Assembly: GCF_003688895.1 (NCBI RefSeq)
Contig: NZ_REFV01000015.1
Location: forward strand, 21,664-85,663
Reading direction: 5' to 3'
Length of the DNA: 64,000 nucleotides
DNA from: Dokdonia sinensis
Lineage (GTDB): Bacteria > Bacteroidota > Bacteroidia > Flavobacteriales > Flavobacteriaceae
Shown here: positions 25,181-33,410 of the stretch, one piece after another
Layout: the number at the start of each line of letters is the position of its first letter
How positions within the stretch are numbered: position 1 is the first letter of the stretch
Program-made: the position numbers and the translations under genes
The notes under the pieces: model-generated
Told to the model about the DNA's origin: nothing
Database searches by the model: none
What the model saw: the letters and a program-made list of their open reading frames with translations, nothing else

Positions 25181-25280
25181 AAGTTGCAAAAATAGGAAAA
25201 AGGGATTATAAAGTAAGATTATTTAAGAGTCGAGAAGTTATGAGGATTCCTTTGAGCACTAATATGGAGCTTAAACTAAA

Positions 25281-25306
25281 ATGAGCCTAAGAAATCTTAA
25301 GCTCAT
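25281..25306 (-). terminator. Terminator after etfA
   Basis: Stem ATGAGCCTAAG/CTTAAGCTCAT with one mismatch. T-rich sequence follows on both sides. Confidence 0.7.
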
Positions 25307-25332
25307 TTTTTAAATATCTAAATATTTATGAA

Positions 25333-26298
25333 TTAACTATTGGCTGCTTTAAAAGCTTTTAGTTTCTCATTAAGCTTCGGTACAATTTCAAAGGCATCAC
25401 CTACAATTCCATAGTCTGCTGCCTTAAAGAAAGGTGCTTCTGGGTCGTTGTTAATTACCACTTTAGTTTTTGAAGAGTTAATCCCTGCAAGGTGTTGTAT
25501 GGCTCCAGAGATTCCAATTGCGATATACAGATTTGCCGCTACGGGCTTTCCTGTTTGTCCTACGTGTTCTCCGTGAGGTCTCCATCCTAGGTCAGAAACT
25601 GGCTTAGAACAAGCGGTTGCTGCTCCGAGGATATCTGCCATTTCTTCTATCATTTCCCAGTTCTCAGGTCCTTTGAGACCACGACCTGCAGAAACAACAA
25701 TCTCGGCATCTGCAATAGCAACTTTATCTGTTGCTTTGTCTATAGATTGTACTTTTACTCCAGAGGTGTCCCCTAAATCTACTGCGAAATCTTCGGTTGC
25801 TGCGGCTCCTGATGTTTCATTAAGGCCAAAAGCGTTCTTTCCTAATCCTACGATTTTCACATCGGTTGTAATCTCGGTATTACTGAAGGCTTTATTTGTA
25901 AATGCTGTGCGCTTTACCACAAATGGACTTGTACTTTCTGGTAATCCTACCACGTTAGATGCATAACCTGCTTCAAGTTCTATCGCGAGTAGGGGAGCGA
26001 TGTATTTTGCATTTGCACTTTGGCTCAATACAATGACCTTTGCTCCTTCGGCTTTTGCTGCTTGGGCAATCGCTTTCGCGAAAGCGGACGCATTAAAATC
26101 TCCCAACGCATCATTTGTTATATTAAGAACTTTATCTATTCCGTGTGCGCCTAGTGAGATCGTGTCTCCGCCATTTATGGCAACTGCCGTAGCGGTAGTT
26201 CCCATCATATCTGCAATTCCCTTTGCGTAGCTGGCTACCTCGAGGGCGGTCTTTTTATAAGTACCGTTTTCTGATTCTGTATATACTAAAACTGACAT
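25333..26298 (-). CDS. etfA: Electron transfer flavoprotein alpha subunit
   Basis: The larger ETF subunit (321 residues), carrying the FAD. The C-terminal FAD domain is clear: [32 protein letters not shown] and [18 protein letters not shown] passes electrons from acyl-CoA and related dehydrogenases to the quinone pool. etfB lies upstream on the same strand with a 124-bp gap that holds degenerate AACTC-type repeats. A palindrome copy gives AFAKA at about residues 72-76. Confidence 0.94.
   Translation of the reverse strand: MSVLVYTESENGTYKKTALEVASYAKGIADMMGTTATAVAINGGDTISLGAHGIDKVLNITNDALGDFNASAFAKAIAQAAKAEGAKVIVLSQSANAKYIAPLLAIELEAGYASNVVGLPESTSPFVVKRTAFTNKAFSNTEITTDVKIVGLGKNAFGLNETSGAAATEDFAVDLGDTSGVKVQSIDKATDKVAIADAEIVVSAGRGLKGPENWEMIEEMADILGAATACSKPVSDLGWRPHGEHVGQTGKPVAANLYIAIGISGAIQHLAGINSSKTKVVINNDPEAPFFKAADYGIVGDAFEIVPKLNEKLKAFKAANS
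26072..26085. repeat. Iterated palindrome inside etfA
   Basis: Exact core, read as AFAKA in [17 protein letters not shown]. Confidence 0.9.
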
Positions 26299-26422
26299 AG
26301 TGTTTTGAGTTATGAGTTAAGAGCTATGAGTTCAGAGTTAAAAATGCTGAAACCATAACTCGACTGTAAGCGAACTTGCTGTGCGCGTCGCTTTTCTAAT
26401 TTCTTTTTTCGACTTTCTACTT

Positions 26423-27163
26423 TTAGATGGCTTTTGCTTCGTTATGAAGTAAATCGATCAGCTCATCTACATTATCTACAAGCTTTACGGCTCCCTTAGG
26501 TGCTGGTTTTTCGAAGGATATTGCTTTTGTTTCGGCTGCAGCTCCTGTGGGTTCTACTACGTTAAGTGGCTTTTTACGTGCCATCATAATTCCTCTCATA
26601 TTAGGAATACGAAGGTCACTTTCTTCTACAAGGCCTTTTTGACCACCAATGACTAGGGGCAAACTTGTTGTTGCGATTTCCTTTCCTCCGTCTATCTCAC
26701 GTATTGTCGTTGCGGTATTTCCATCTACTTCTAAGCTTATACAGGTATTAACAAAGTTTGCTCCTGTAAGTCCTGCGAGCATTCCTGGTACCATTCCTCC
26801 ATTGTAATCTATGGATTCACGTCCTGCGATTACAAGGTCGTAGCCTCCATCTTGAACAACTTTTGCCAGTTCTTTGGCTACTTGGTAACCGTCGGTTGCC
26901 GGAGTATTTACGCGTATTGCGCTATCTGCTCCTATGGCGAGTGCCTTGCGCAAGGTAGGCTCGGTTTCTGGTCCTCCTACATTTACAACATCTACAGATG
27001 CGCCTTGTTTTTCTTTAAACCACATTGCTCTGGTTAAACCAAATTCATCATTCGGATTGATTACAAACTGTACTCCGTTTGTGTCGAACTGAGTATCGCC
27101 GTCTGTGAAGTTGATTTTTGAAGTCGTATCAGGCACGTGACTGATGCATACTAGTATTTTCAT
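26423..27163 (-). CDS. etfB: Electron transfer flavoprotein beta subunit
   Basis: A 246-residue small ETF subunit, partner of etfA just downstream. Visible: VCISHVPDTTSKI at the start, FVINPNDEFGLTRAMW, the ADSAIRV nucleotide-binding loop and the VIAGRESIDYNGGMVPGMLA segment followed by the EtfB recognition loop region. The gene is divergent from pdhB across about 400 bp of repeat-rich sequence. Confidence 0.94.
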   Translation of the reverse strand: MKILVCISHVPDTTSKINFTDGDTQFDTNGVQFVINPNDEFGLTRAMWFKEKQGASVDVVNVGGPETEPTLRKALAIGADSAIRVNTPATDGYQVAKELAKVVQDGGYDLVIAGRESIDYNGGMVPGMLAGLTGANFVNTCISLEVDGNTATTIREIDGGKEIATTSLPLVIGGQKGLVEESDLRIPNMRGIMMARKKPLNVVEPTGAAAETKAISFEKPAPKGAVKLVDNVDELIDLLHNEAKAI

Positions 27164-27393
27164 AAGAATATTTTATATAAAGGTACGCTTTCGCCCCTCG
27201 ACAGCGCTCGGGATAAACACGCGATTTGCGTACTATTTCGTTTTCGTAACAAAAATATGATAAAAAACTTTGATTTGCTATGCGTGCATAGTAAAATTTT
27301 AAAGAAATGTAATTTTTTGAGGTTTTGGAATTGCTTATTTTTGTCTTCCAGAAAAAATAGTAATCATCTTTGAGAGTGAAATCAAGGATTTAA

Positions 27394-27442
27394 AAGATAC
27401 TCGCCTGCGGCGTATCTCTGACGAGTGAGGTGCGAGCAAGAG
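27394..27442 (+). repeat. Direct repeat, copy 1 (upstream of pdhB)
   Basis: Begins AAGATACTCGCCTGCGGCGT and contains GACGAGTGAGG. Copy 2 lies 103 bp downstream. Confidence 0.8.
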
Positions 27443-27496
27443 TTATTATATTTTGAACTGAGTCTTTTCTTAAGTAAGAAGAGGTTTGATAATTAA

Positions 27497-27545
27497 AAAG
27501 ATACCCGCCTACGCCATATCTCCGACGAGTGAGGCACGAGCGAGA
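27497..27545 (+). repeat. Direct repeat, copy 2 (ends 15 bp before pdhB)
   Basis: Begins AAAGATACCCGCCTACGCCA and also contains GACGAGTGAGG. Because of its position the 5' leader of pdhB is largely repeat sequence. Confidence 0.8.
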
Positions 27546-27560
27546 GGAAGATAAAAAAGT

Positions 27561-28538
27561 ATGAGAACAATCCAATTTAGAGAAGCCATCTGTGAAGCAA
27601 TGAGCGAGGAGATGCGTCGTGATGAATCCGTGTACCTTATGGGCGAAGAAGTTGCCGAATACAATGGAGCTTATAAAGCCTCAAAAGGGATGCTAGACGA
27701 ATTTGGTGCAGACCGTGTGATCGATACGCCCATCGCCGAGCTTGGTTTTGGAGGAATAGGTGTAGGAAGCACAATGACGGGATGTCGTCCTATTATAGAG
27801 TATATGACGTTTAATTTCTCACTCGTAGGGATTGACCAGATTATAAATAATGCGGCGAAAATTCGCCAGATGTCTGGAGGGCAGTTTCCGTGTCCTATCG
27901 TTTTTCGTGGTCCTACGGGATCTGCAGGGCAACTGGGAGCGACACACTCACAGGCTTTTGAAAATTGGTTTGCAAATACACCAGGATTAAAAGTAGTTGT
28001 ACCGTCTAACCCTTATGATGCAAAAGGATTACTTAAAGCCTCTATACGCGATAATGATCCCGTAATATTTATGGAGTCAGAGCAAATGTATGGTGATAAA
28101 GGCGAAGTGCCAGATGGCGAATATGTTCTGCCCATAGGCGTTGCAGATGTAAAAAGAGAAGGAACAGATGTAACTATTGTTTCTTTTGGGAAAATTATTA
28201 AGGAAGCATACAAGGCTGCAGAGGAGCTTGAGAAAGATGGTATCTCTTGTGAAATTATAGACTTACGTACGGTAAGACCTATGGACCACAAAGCAATTTT
28301 TGATTCGGTTAAGAAGACCAATCGACTTGTAATTCTGGAGGAAGCGTGGCCTTTTGGGAACGTAGCGACTGAGATTACATATCAGGTACAAGAAAATTGT
28401 TTTGATTATCTAGATGCACCAATTATAAAAATAAACACAGCAGATACGCCAGCACCGTATTCGCCCGTTCTACTAAAAGAATGGTTGCCTGATCACGAGG
28501 ATGTGGTGAAGGCTGTTAAAAAAGTGTTGTATAGATAA
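27561..28538 (+). CDS. pdhB: Pyruvate dehydrogenase E1 component, beta subunit
   Basis: A 325-residue thiamine-diphosphate-dependent transketolase-type subunit. Marks of E1-beta: RTIQFREAICEAMSEEM, YLMGEEVAEYNGAYK (with the ThDP-activating Glu region), RVIDTPIAELGFGGIGVG, GPTGSAGQLGATHSQAFE and SCEIIDLRTVRPMD. The alpha subunit and E2 are not nearby, so the complex is encoded in several places. A branched-chain 2-oxoacid E1-beta is the alternative, but the GAYKASKG region fits PdhB. An exact palindrome copy follows the stop codon. Confidence 0.9.
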   Translation: MRTIQFREAICEAMSEEMRRDESVYLMGEEVAEYNGAYKASKGMLDEFGADRVIDTPIAELGFGGIGVGSTMTGCRPIIEYMTFNFSLVGIDQIINNAAKIRQMSGGQFPCPIVFRGPTGSAGQLGATHSQAFENWFANTPGLKVVVPSNPYDAKGLLKASIRDNDPVIFMESEQMYGDKGEVPDGEYVLPIGVADVKREGTDVTIVSFGKIIKEAYKAAEELEKDGISCEIIDLRTVRPMDHKAIFDSVKKTNRLVILEEAWPFGNVATEITYQVQENCFDYLDAPIIKINTADTPAPYSPVLLKEWLPDHEDVVKAVKKVLYR

Positions 28539-28539
28539 C

Positions 28540-28553
28540 GCTTTCGCGAAAGC
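28540..28553. repeat. Iterated palindrome just after pdhB
   Basis: Exact core beginning 2 bases after the stop codon. A hairpin with AGCTTCTG...GGGAGCTTTTTATTTT follows at about 28569-28603 and may end transcription. Confidence 0.85.
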
Positions 28554-28610
28554 GGACTCACCCTTAACAAGCTTCTGTCTCAATGACGGGAGCTTTTTAT
28601 TTTAGAACTT

Positions 28611-31154
28611 ATGCGCACAAAGTTATATTTTCTTTTTCTATTACTTCCTGTTGTCGCTCTTGCCCAAACTAAGGTGAGTGGTCTGGTCAAAGATGAAAAT
28701 GGGGAATCTGTTCCCTTTGCAAACGTTCTGTTTGTAAACTCAAATGAGGGAACAATTACAAATGAAGACGGTCGTTTTTATCTAGAATCTGACGAAACGT
28801 GGTCTACACTCCGCGTGTCTTTTATAGGTTTTGAAACACAAGATATCGAGCTTGACCAAAAAGTAAATTACAAAATGGAAATTGTTCTAGGCTCTGGTGC
28901 TGAGGCAATGAGTGAAGTAGTTATTTTTTCAGGAAAAACATCAAAAGACGAAGCTGAGAATCCTGCTATTAAGATGCTACGCAAAATTTGGGCTAATAAA
29001 CGTGAGAATGGACTGCGCCAGTTCAAGCAATATAAATATGACAAGTACGAGAAACTTCAGTTTGACCTAAATACAATAGATAGTGCGCTCATAAATAGTA
29101 AACTATTCAAAGGAATGGAGTTTATTTTTGATCAGACAGATACTTCACGAGTAACTGGAAAAACGTATCTACCCATCTTCGTAAACGAGGCGTTTTCTAA
29201 AGTGTATGGAGATAATGTAATTAATAAGGAGAAGGAAATTTTAGAAGGGAACAAGAATAGTGGTTTTAGTGAAAACCAGACCATCATCACCTTTGTAAAA
29301 GACCTTTACAATGATTACGACGTTTATAGTAATTACTTACAGTTTTTTGACAAGAGTTTTACGAGTCCCATATCTCGTACGGGAATCCAAACATATAACT
29401 ACGTACTGGCCGACAGTACGTTTATAGATAATAAGTGGTGTTATAATATTATCTATTATCCGCGTAGGAAAAACGAGCTTACATTCAAGGGAGATTTTTG
29501 GGTAAATGATACCACTTGGGCCATTAAGGAGATCAATATGCAACTCTCTAAAAGTGCAAACATAAACTGGGTCAAGGAAATCTATATGGAGCAAGAGTTT
29601 GATATTGTAAACGACTCCACCTTCTTGCTTGCTCGTGATTATTTCCTTTCTGATTTCTCATTCCGTAAAAAAGAAGAATCTCGTGGAATGTATGGTAAGC
29701 GCACGACACTTTATGAGAATTACGATTTTGATAAAGAACTGGACAAGGATTTTTATGATAGGGAAGTGTACAACTACGATAAGGATGTATACAATCGCGA
29801 CGATGCCTTTTGGGAAGAAAATCGATTAGAGTCTTTGAGTAAGGATGAAGCTGGTGTCTACAAGATGCTAGATACACTCAAGACGGTCAAGAAGTTTAAA
29901 AACCTGTACAATGCGGGTTCCATACTTGCCTCTGGATATTGGGAAATCCCTAGTTTGAATTTTGATTACGGCCCTATTTTCTCTACGTTTGGGTTTAATG
30001 ATGTAGAGGGATTACGTATTCGTACCGGAGGTCGTACCTATTTTGGGCAAAATGACCTGTGGCGACTAGAAGGATTCCTTGCGTATGGATTTAAGGATAA
30101 AAAAGGCAAGTTTGGATTATCAGGTAAATGGCTTGTAGATAAAAAAAGCAGGCTTATTTTCTCTGGAGGATACCGTCAGGATGTAGAACAAATAGGGGCG
30201 AGTCTCACCACATCTCGGGATGTATTGGGTCGTAATCTCGCATCATCTTCCCTTGTTAATACCGCAGTAAATGATAAGTTAACATCAATAAAACTTGCAA
30301 ATGTTGCAGTAGAGATAGAACCAATCCAAAATCTAAAATTCCGTACAGACCTTTCTTTAAGAGAACTGGCATCTGCATCGCCTACGTTTAGTTTAGACTA
30401 TTTTACGGATGAAGCAATGACAACCACCACGGGTGAACTTAAACAAGCTGAGGTCGTGTTTACCACTATATGGGAACCAGGTAAGAAAACTTCTGGTTTT
30501 GGAGTAGAGCGTCGTACGGCAAATGAGTGGTTTCCCACATTCTTTGTGAGTTACACTCGAGGATTAGAGGGAACGCTAGATAGCGACTTCGAGTACGATA
30601 AATTACAATTCTCATTTAAAAAATCAACGCGTTTAGGTGGTTTTGGACAATTAAGTATCTCAACGGAGGTGGGTAAGATATTTGATGAGGTGCCACTTGC
30701 CTTATTGAGTCCCGTACCAGGAAACCAATCACTATTCTCTATATTCAATACGTATAGCCAGCTCAATTTTTATGAGTTTGTGACCGATGAGTATGCTTCT
30801 GTGCAGTTAGAACACAATTTTGGCGGGCGTATTTTCAATAGAATTCCATTACTAAAAGGTTTAAATCTGCGTGAGATTATAGGAATACGCGGAGTGATAG
30901 GTAATATTTCTCAAGGAAATATCGATTTAAACAGACCGGCTTTTGAAGATTTACTTTTTGAAGACGGTATGATGCCTACAGCAATCACACCTAATCTTAT
31001 TGCACCTTCTAGCGAGCCTTATTATGAATATAGTTTTGGGGTGGGGAATATCTTTAAAGTCTTTCGTATCGATTTAAATATCCGTGGGAATTACAATTTC
31101 TTGCCTGATGCTAGGAAGGTTGGGGTTACTGGGAGTTTTGGGTTTTATTTTTAA
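28611..31154 (+). CDS. DUF5686/carboxypeptidase-regulatory-like outer-membrane protein
   Basis: An 847-residue exported protein: signal peptide to about residue 19 (ALAQ), then a CarboxypepD_reg-like domain (KVSGLVKDENGESVPFANVLF...VSFIGFETQ), then a long region with KMLRKIWANKRENGLRQFKQYKYDKYEKLQFDL. It closes with a beta-barrel-like C-terminal half ending in an aromatic residue (GSFGFYF), as outer-membrane barrels do. This order matches the DUF5686 family, whose job is unknown, though a role in surface transport or biogenesis is often guessed. It begins 72 bp after pdhB. Confidence 0.8.
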   Translation: MRTKLYFLFLLLPVVALAQTKVSGLVKDENGESVPFANVLFVNSNEGTITNEDGRFYLESDETWSTLRVSFIGFETQDIELDQKVNYKMEIVLGSGAEAMSEVVIFSGKTSKDEAENPAIKMLRKIWANKRENGLRQFKQYKYDKYEKLQFDLNTIDSALINSKLFKGMEFIFDQTDTSRVTGKTYLPIFVNEAFSKVYGDNVINKEKEILEGNKNSGFSENQTIITFVKDLYNDYDVYSNYLQFFDKSFTSPISRTGIQTYNYVLADSTFIDNKWCYNIIYYPRRKNELTFKGDFWVNDTTWAIKEINMQLSKSANINWVKEIYMEQEFDIVNDSTFLLARDYFLSDFSFRKKEESRGMYGKRTTLYENYDFDKELDKDFYDREVYNYDKDVYNRDDAFWEENRLESLSKDEAGVYKMLDTLKTVKKFKNLYNAGSILASGYWEIPSLNFDYGPIFSTFGFNDVEGLRIRTGGRTYFGQNDLWRLEGFLAYGFKDKKGKFGLSGKWLVDKKSRLIFSGGYRQDVEQIGASLTTSRDVLGRNLASSSLVNTAVNDKLTSIKLANVAVEIEPIQNLKFRTDLSLRELASASPTFSLDYFTDEAMTTTTGELKQAEVVFTTIWEPGKKTSGFGVERRTANEWFPTFFVSYTRGLEGTLDSDFEYDKLQFSFKKSTRLGGFGQLSISTEVGKIFDEVPLALLSPVPGNQSLFSIFNTYSQLNFYEFVTDEYASVQLEHNFGGRIFNRIPLLKGLNLREIIGIRGVIGNISQGNIDLNRPAFEDLLFEDGMMPTAITPNLIAPSSEPYYEYSFGVGNIFKVFRIDLNIRGNYNFLPDARKVGVTGSFGFYF

Positions 31155-31652
31155 GCGCAGGGTAGCCAAAAGTTTGTGCTTCTTATAATTCAGGTTTTGA
31201 ATTGCTTTGCCTTCGGTGAACCTCGTGGGTCGCGCTAGTGTTTTTCGAAGTTATATTATACGAGCTGTTGACGATTTTTGGCGGGAGATTGTTGATTCAG
31301 GTTTCAGTTCTTTAATTTTAAAGTTCAATCACAGTGCACTCTTTCTTTGTTAAACTAGAAGGGAGATCCTAGATTCCTTCATCATTCTAGTCAAGTTCCT
31401 CCAGAGATATGCCCATAATGATCATCTTTTAAGTGCATCCCTTCCCATAAACTATAATCCTCCCATAAAGACTTGGTTTATACCTCCATAAAGACCAATT
31501 ACTCATAGTTGAAATTAACCCCAACTAGGTAGTTCCTAGAGTATTTCTAACATCATATCGAAAAGTTGTCCTGATACTACGACAAGCTGATCCTAATTTC
31601 TATATTGGATCAGAATTCAATTGATTATCCCCCAAATTAAAACAACAATACG
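31155..31652. other. Intergenic region, no gene seen
   Basis: 498 bp without a credible coding frame. It contains GCGCTAGTGTTTTTC at 31232-31246, shared exactly with the sequence after the SAM riboswitch (51276-51290). A 7-bp hairpin CTGATCC/GGATCAG lies at 31587-31613, just before the next gene. Confidence 0.6.
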
Positions 31653-32282
31653 ATGAAAAAACTAGCACTATTGGTTTTGGGGATATTACTTCAGACAACA
31701 GCAATCTCCCAAGTATATCAAACTAAAGACGGACTTACGGTCACTTTAAAAAAAGTAAAAAATGTAAGGGATAAAGGAGATTTAAAATCCAATGTAAAAA
31801 TCACAGATCAAGATGTGGATAAAATAGTAGTAAAATGCTACATCGAGTCCAATGATAACGAATCGGTAGATGTTAATTCCTTTGCCCTCGTAGATCAGGA
31901 GCATAAGCTACGTTACAGGATGGTAGATTTTCTGGATTATCGCGGTTTCACTTCCTTTGGGAGCGAAAACAAGATAGCGAGAAAAATGCTTAAGGAACCT
32001 GTTGAAATCCAAAGTCCTTACGGCGATAGGATAGGGGCAGTATATAATCCCGAAGTTAAGGACACCTTTTTAGACTTTGAAATGGGCGATTATGAAAACG
32101 TAGAGACTAAGGTAAATCTAGGCTCAAAGCGCAACCCGCACTGTAGCTCCATTTATTACTCACCTACAAAGTTAAATGAGTTTACTGCAGAATTCTTCTA
32201 TGCAGTTTCTAGAGAGAAAACGGCTTCCTCTTATGACCTATATTATAAGGGAGAAAAACTGTTTGAGGTTGGAATGCCTTAA
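31653..32282 (+). CDS. Hypothetical secreted protein
   Basis: 209 residues, function not recognised. The signal peptide ends near residue 19 (AISQ). The mature part is rich in charged residues and beta strands (VYQTKDGLTVTLKKVKNVRD, KIVVKCYIESNDNESVDVNSFALVD) and could be an Ig-like or DUF4352-like fold, but this is weak. There is one conserved-looking Cys in NPHCSS. It stands alone between two long intergenic stretches. Confidence 0.6.
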   Translation: MKKLALLVLGILLQTTAISQVYQTKDGLTVTLKKVKNVRDKGDLKSNVKITDQDVDKIVVKCYIESNDNESVDVNSFALVDQEHKLRYRMVDFLDYRGFTSFGSENKIARKMLKEPVEIQSPYGDRIGAVYNPEVKDTFLDFEMGDYENVETKVNLGSKRNPHCSSIYYSPTKLNEFTAEFFYAVSREKTASSYDLYYKGEKLFEVGMP

Positions 32283-32739
32283 TGGACTACCCTCACAGTC
32301 TATAAGTTAGATCTTATTGCTATTTCAGGTTTTGCCTTTTAAAGATTAATAATCTTATTAGGATGGCTTATATTCTTCATCGCATTGATTTTTTGACGAA
32401 ACGGGAATTTGTATAAAATCTTTCTTTGTCATTTATTCTCTGTTGGATGGCGATATGATTAGAATGGAGCGTGTGTCCTCACATAACCTAAACTTAACAC
32501 GCCAAATTTTGTCCAATCCACCATTTCAGCGTATTTTTGCATCCCGAAAGAAGAGATTTTTGCTGGAAAGCGTTCATAACAATTTGGTTTTCAGTTTTTA
32601 AGAGTCCGTTCCCGAAATGAATTCGGGATAAATTTCGCGAAAGCGTAATACAAATTACATAGTGCTATCTAAAGATTCTAGCTATTTAGAATTGGGTAGG
32701 AGCATTCTTTAAAACATACCCGCGTGCGCGGGCAATATT
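32283..32739. other. Intergenic region with repeat fragments
   Basis: 457 bp, no gene seen. At 32610-32646 there is CCGAAATGAATTCGGG followed by a half palindrome ATTTCGCGAAAGCGT. A related sequence occurs in the opposite direction at 44938-44969. CCCGCGTGCGCGGG (32719-32732) is a small hairpin directly before ppa. Confidence 0.6.
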
Positions 32740-33267
32740 ATGACAGCAGATAAAGTAAAAACATTTGACGTACTCATTGAGATTCCTAAGGGAAGCCGTA
32801 ACAAATACGAATACGATTTTGAATTGAAGAAAATACGTTACGACCGTATGATTTTTTCTTCAATGATGTACCCGGCAGATTATGGGTTTATCCCAGAAAC
32901 ATTAGCCCTAGATGGAGATCCCCTAGACGTTTTAGTACTGGTTACAGAGCCTACTTTTCCAGGTTGTGTGATTGAGGTAAAGCCTATTGGAGTGTTCCAT
33001 ATGGCAGATGAGAAAGGACCAGATGAAAAAGTAATCTGTGTGCCAGTGAGTGATCCGTCTGCAAGTAAGCTTACTGATCTTTCTGACTGTAATCCACACC
33101 TTATAAAAGAGATTGAGCATTTTTTCCAAGTATACAAAGACCTTGAAGAGAAGAAAGTAGACGTTGGTGGATGGGGAGATGTGCACGAAGCTCGCGAGAT
33201 TGTGGCAAAATGTATAGATCGTTATCAAGACTCAGACGTGCCTCGCAGTGAGGTTAGCATCTACTAG
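32740..33267 (+). CDS. ppa: Soluble inorganic pyrophosphatase (family I)
   Basis: A 175-residue Mg-dependent pyrophosphatase that hydrolyses diphosphate. The active-site pattern is clear: EIPKGSRNKYEYD, YPADYGFIPET, DGDPLDVLVLV (with the metal Asp residues) and further Asp/Lys in the C-terminal half. The neighbour downstream is the membrane pyrophosphatase hppA, so both PPi-consuming systems sit together. A terminator separates them. Confidence 0.93.
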   Translation: MTADKVKTFDVLIEIPKGSRNKYEYDFELKKIRYDRMIFSSMMYPADYGFIPETLALDGDPLDVLVLVTEPTFPGCVIEVKPIGVFHMADEKGPDEKVICVPVSDPSASKLTDLSDCNPHLIKEIEHFFQVYKDLEEKKVDVGGWGDVHEAREIVAKCIDRYQDSDVPRSEVSIY

Positions 33268-33294
33268 GTGACACATTTTTAACGAATTAGCTTT

Positions 33295-33328
33295 AAGCCT
33301 CAACACCTTGCGTTGAGGCTTTTTTTGT
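33295..33328 (+). terminator. Terminator after ppa
   Basis: Stem AAGCCTCAAC/GTTGAGGCTT followed by a T run. Confidence 0.8.
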
Positions 33329-33410
33329 TTGGTCTATTTTCCTACTTTAGCGGGAATGTAAAATGTTAAGGATTTTTTAAAATATCCTTTATAAAACCAA
33401 ACAAAAATTT

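Larger units (their letters stand above)
27164..27560. other. Repeat-rich region between etfB and pdhB
   Basis: No credible gene. It holds a truncated palindrome (ACGCTTTCG at 27184), a CCCCTCGACAGCGCTCGGG repeat at about 27195, and two direct repeats of about 49 bp at 27394 and 27497. Confidence 0.6.

Noticed and set aside
28600..31154. Ordinary TonB-dependent receptor at 28611
   Set aside because: It has a carboxypeptidase-like domain but no plug or TonB-box pattern; the DUF5686 layout fits better.
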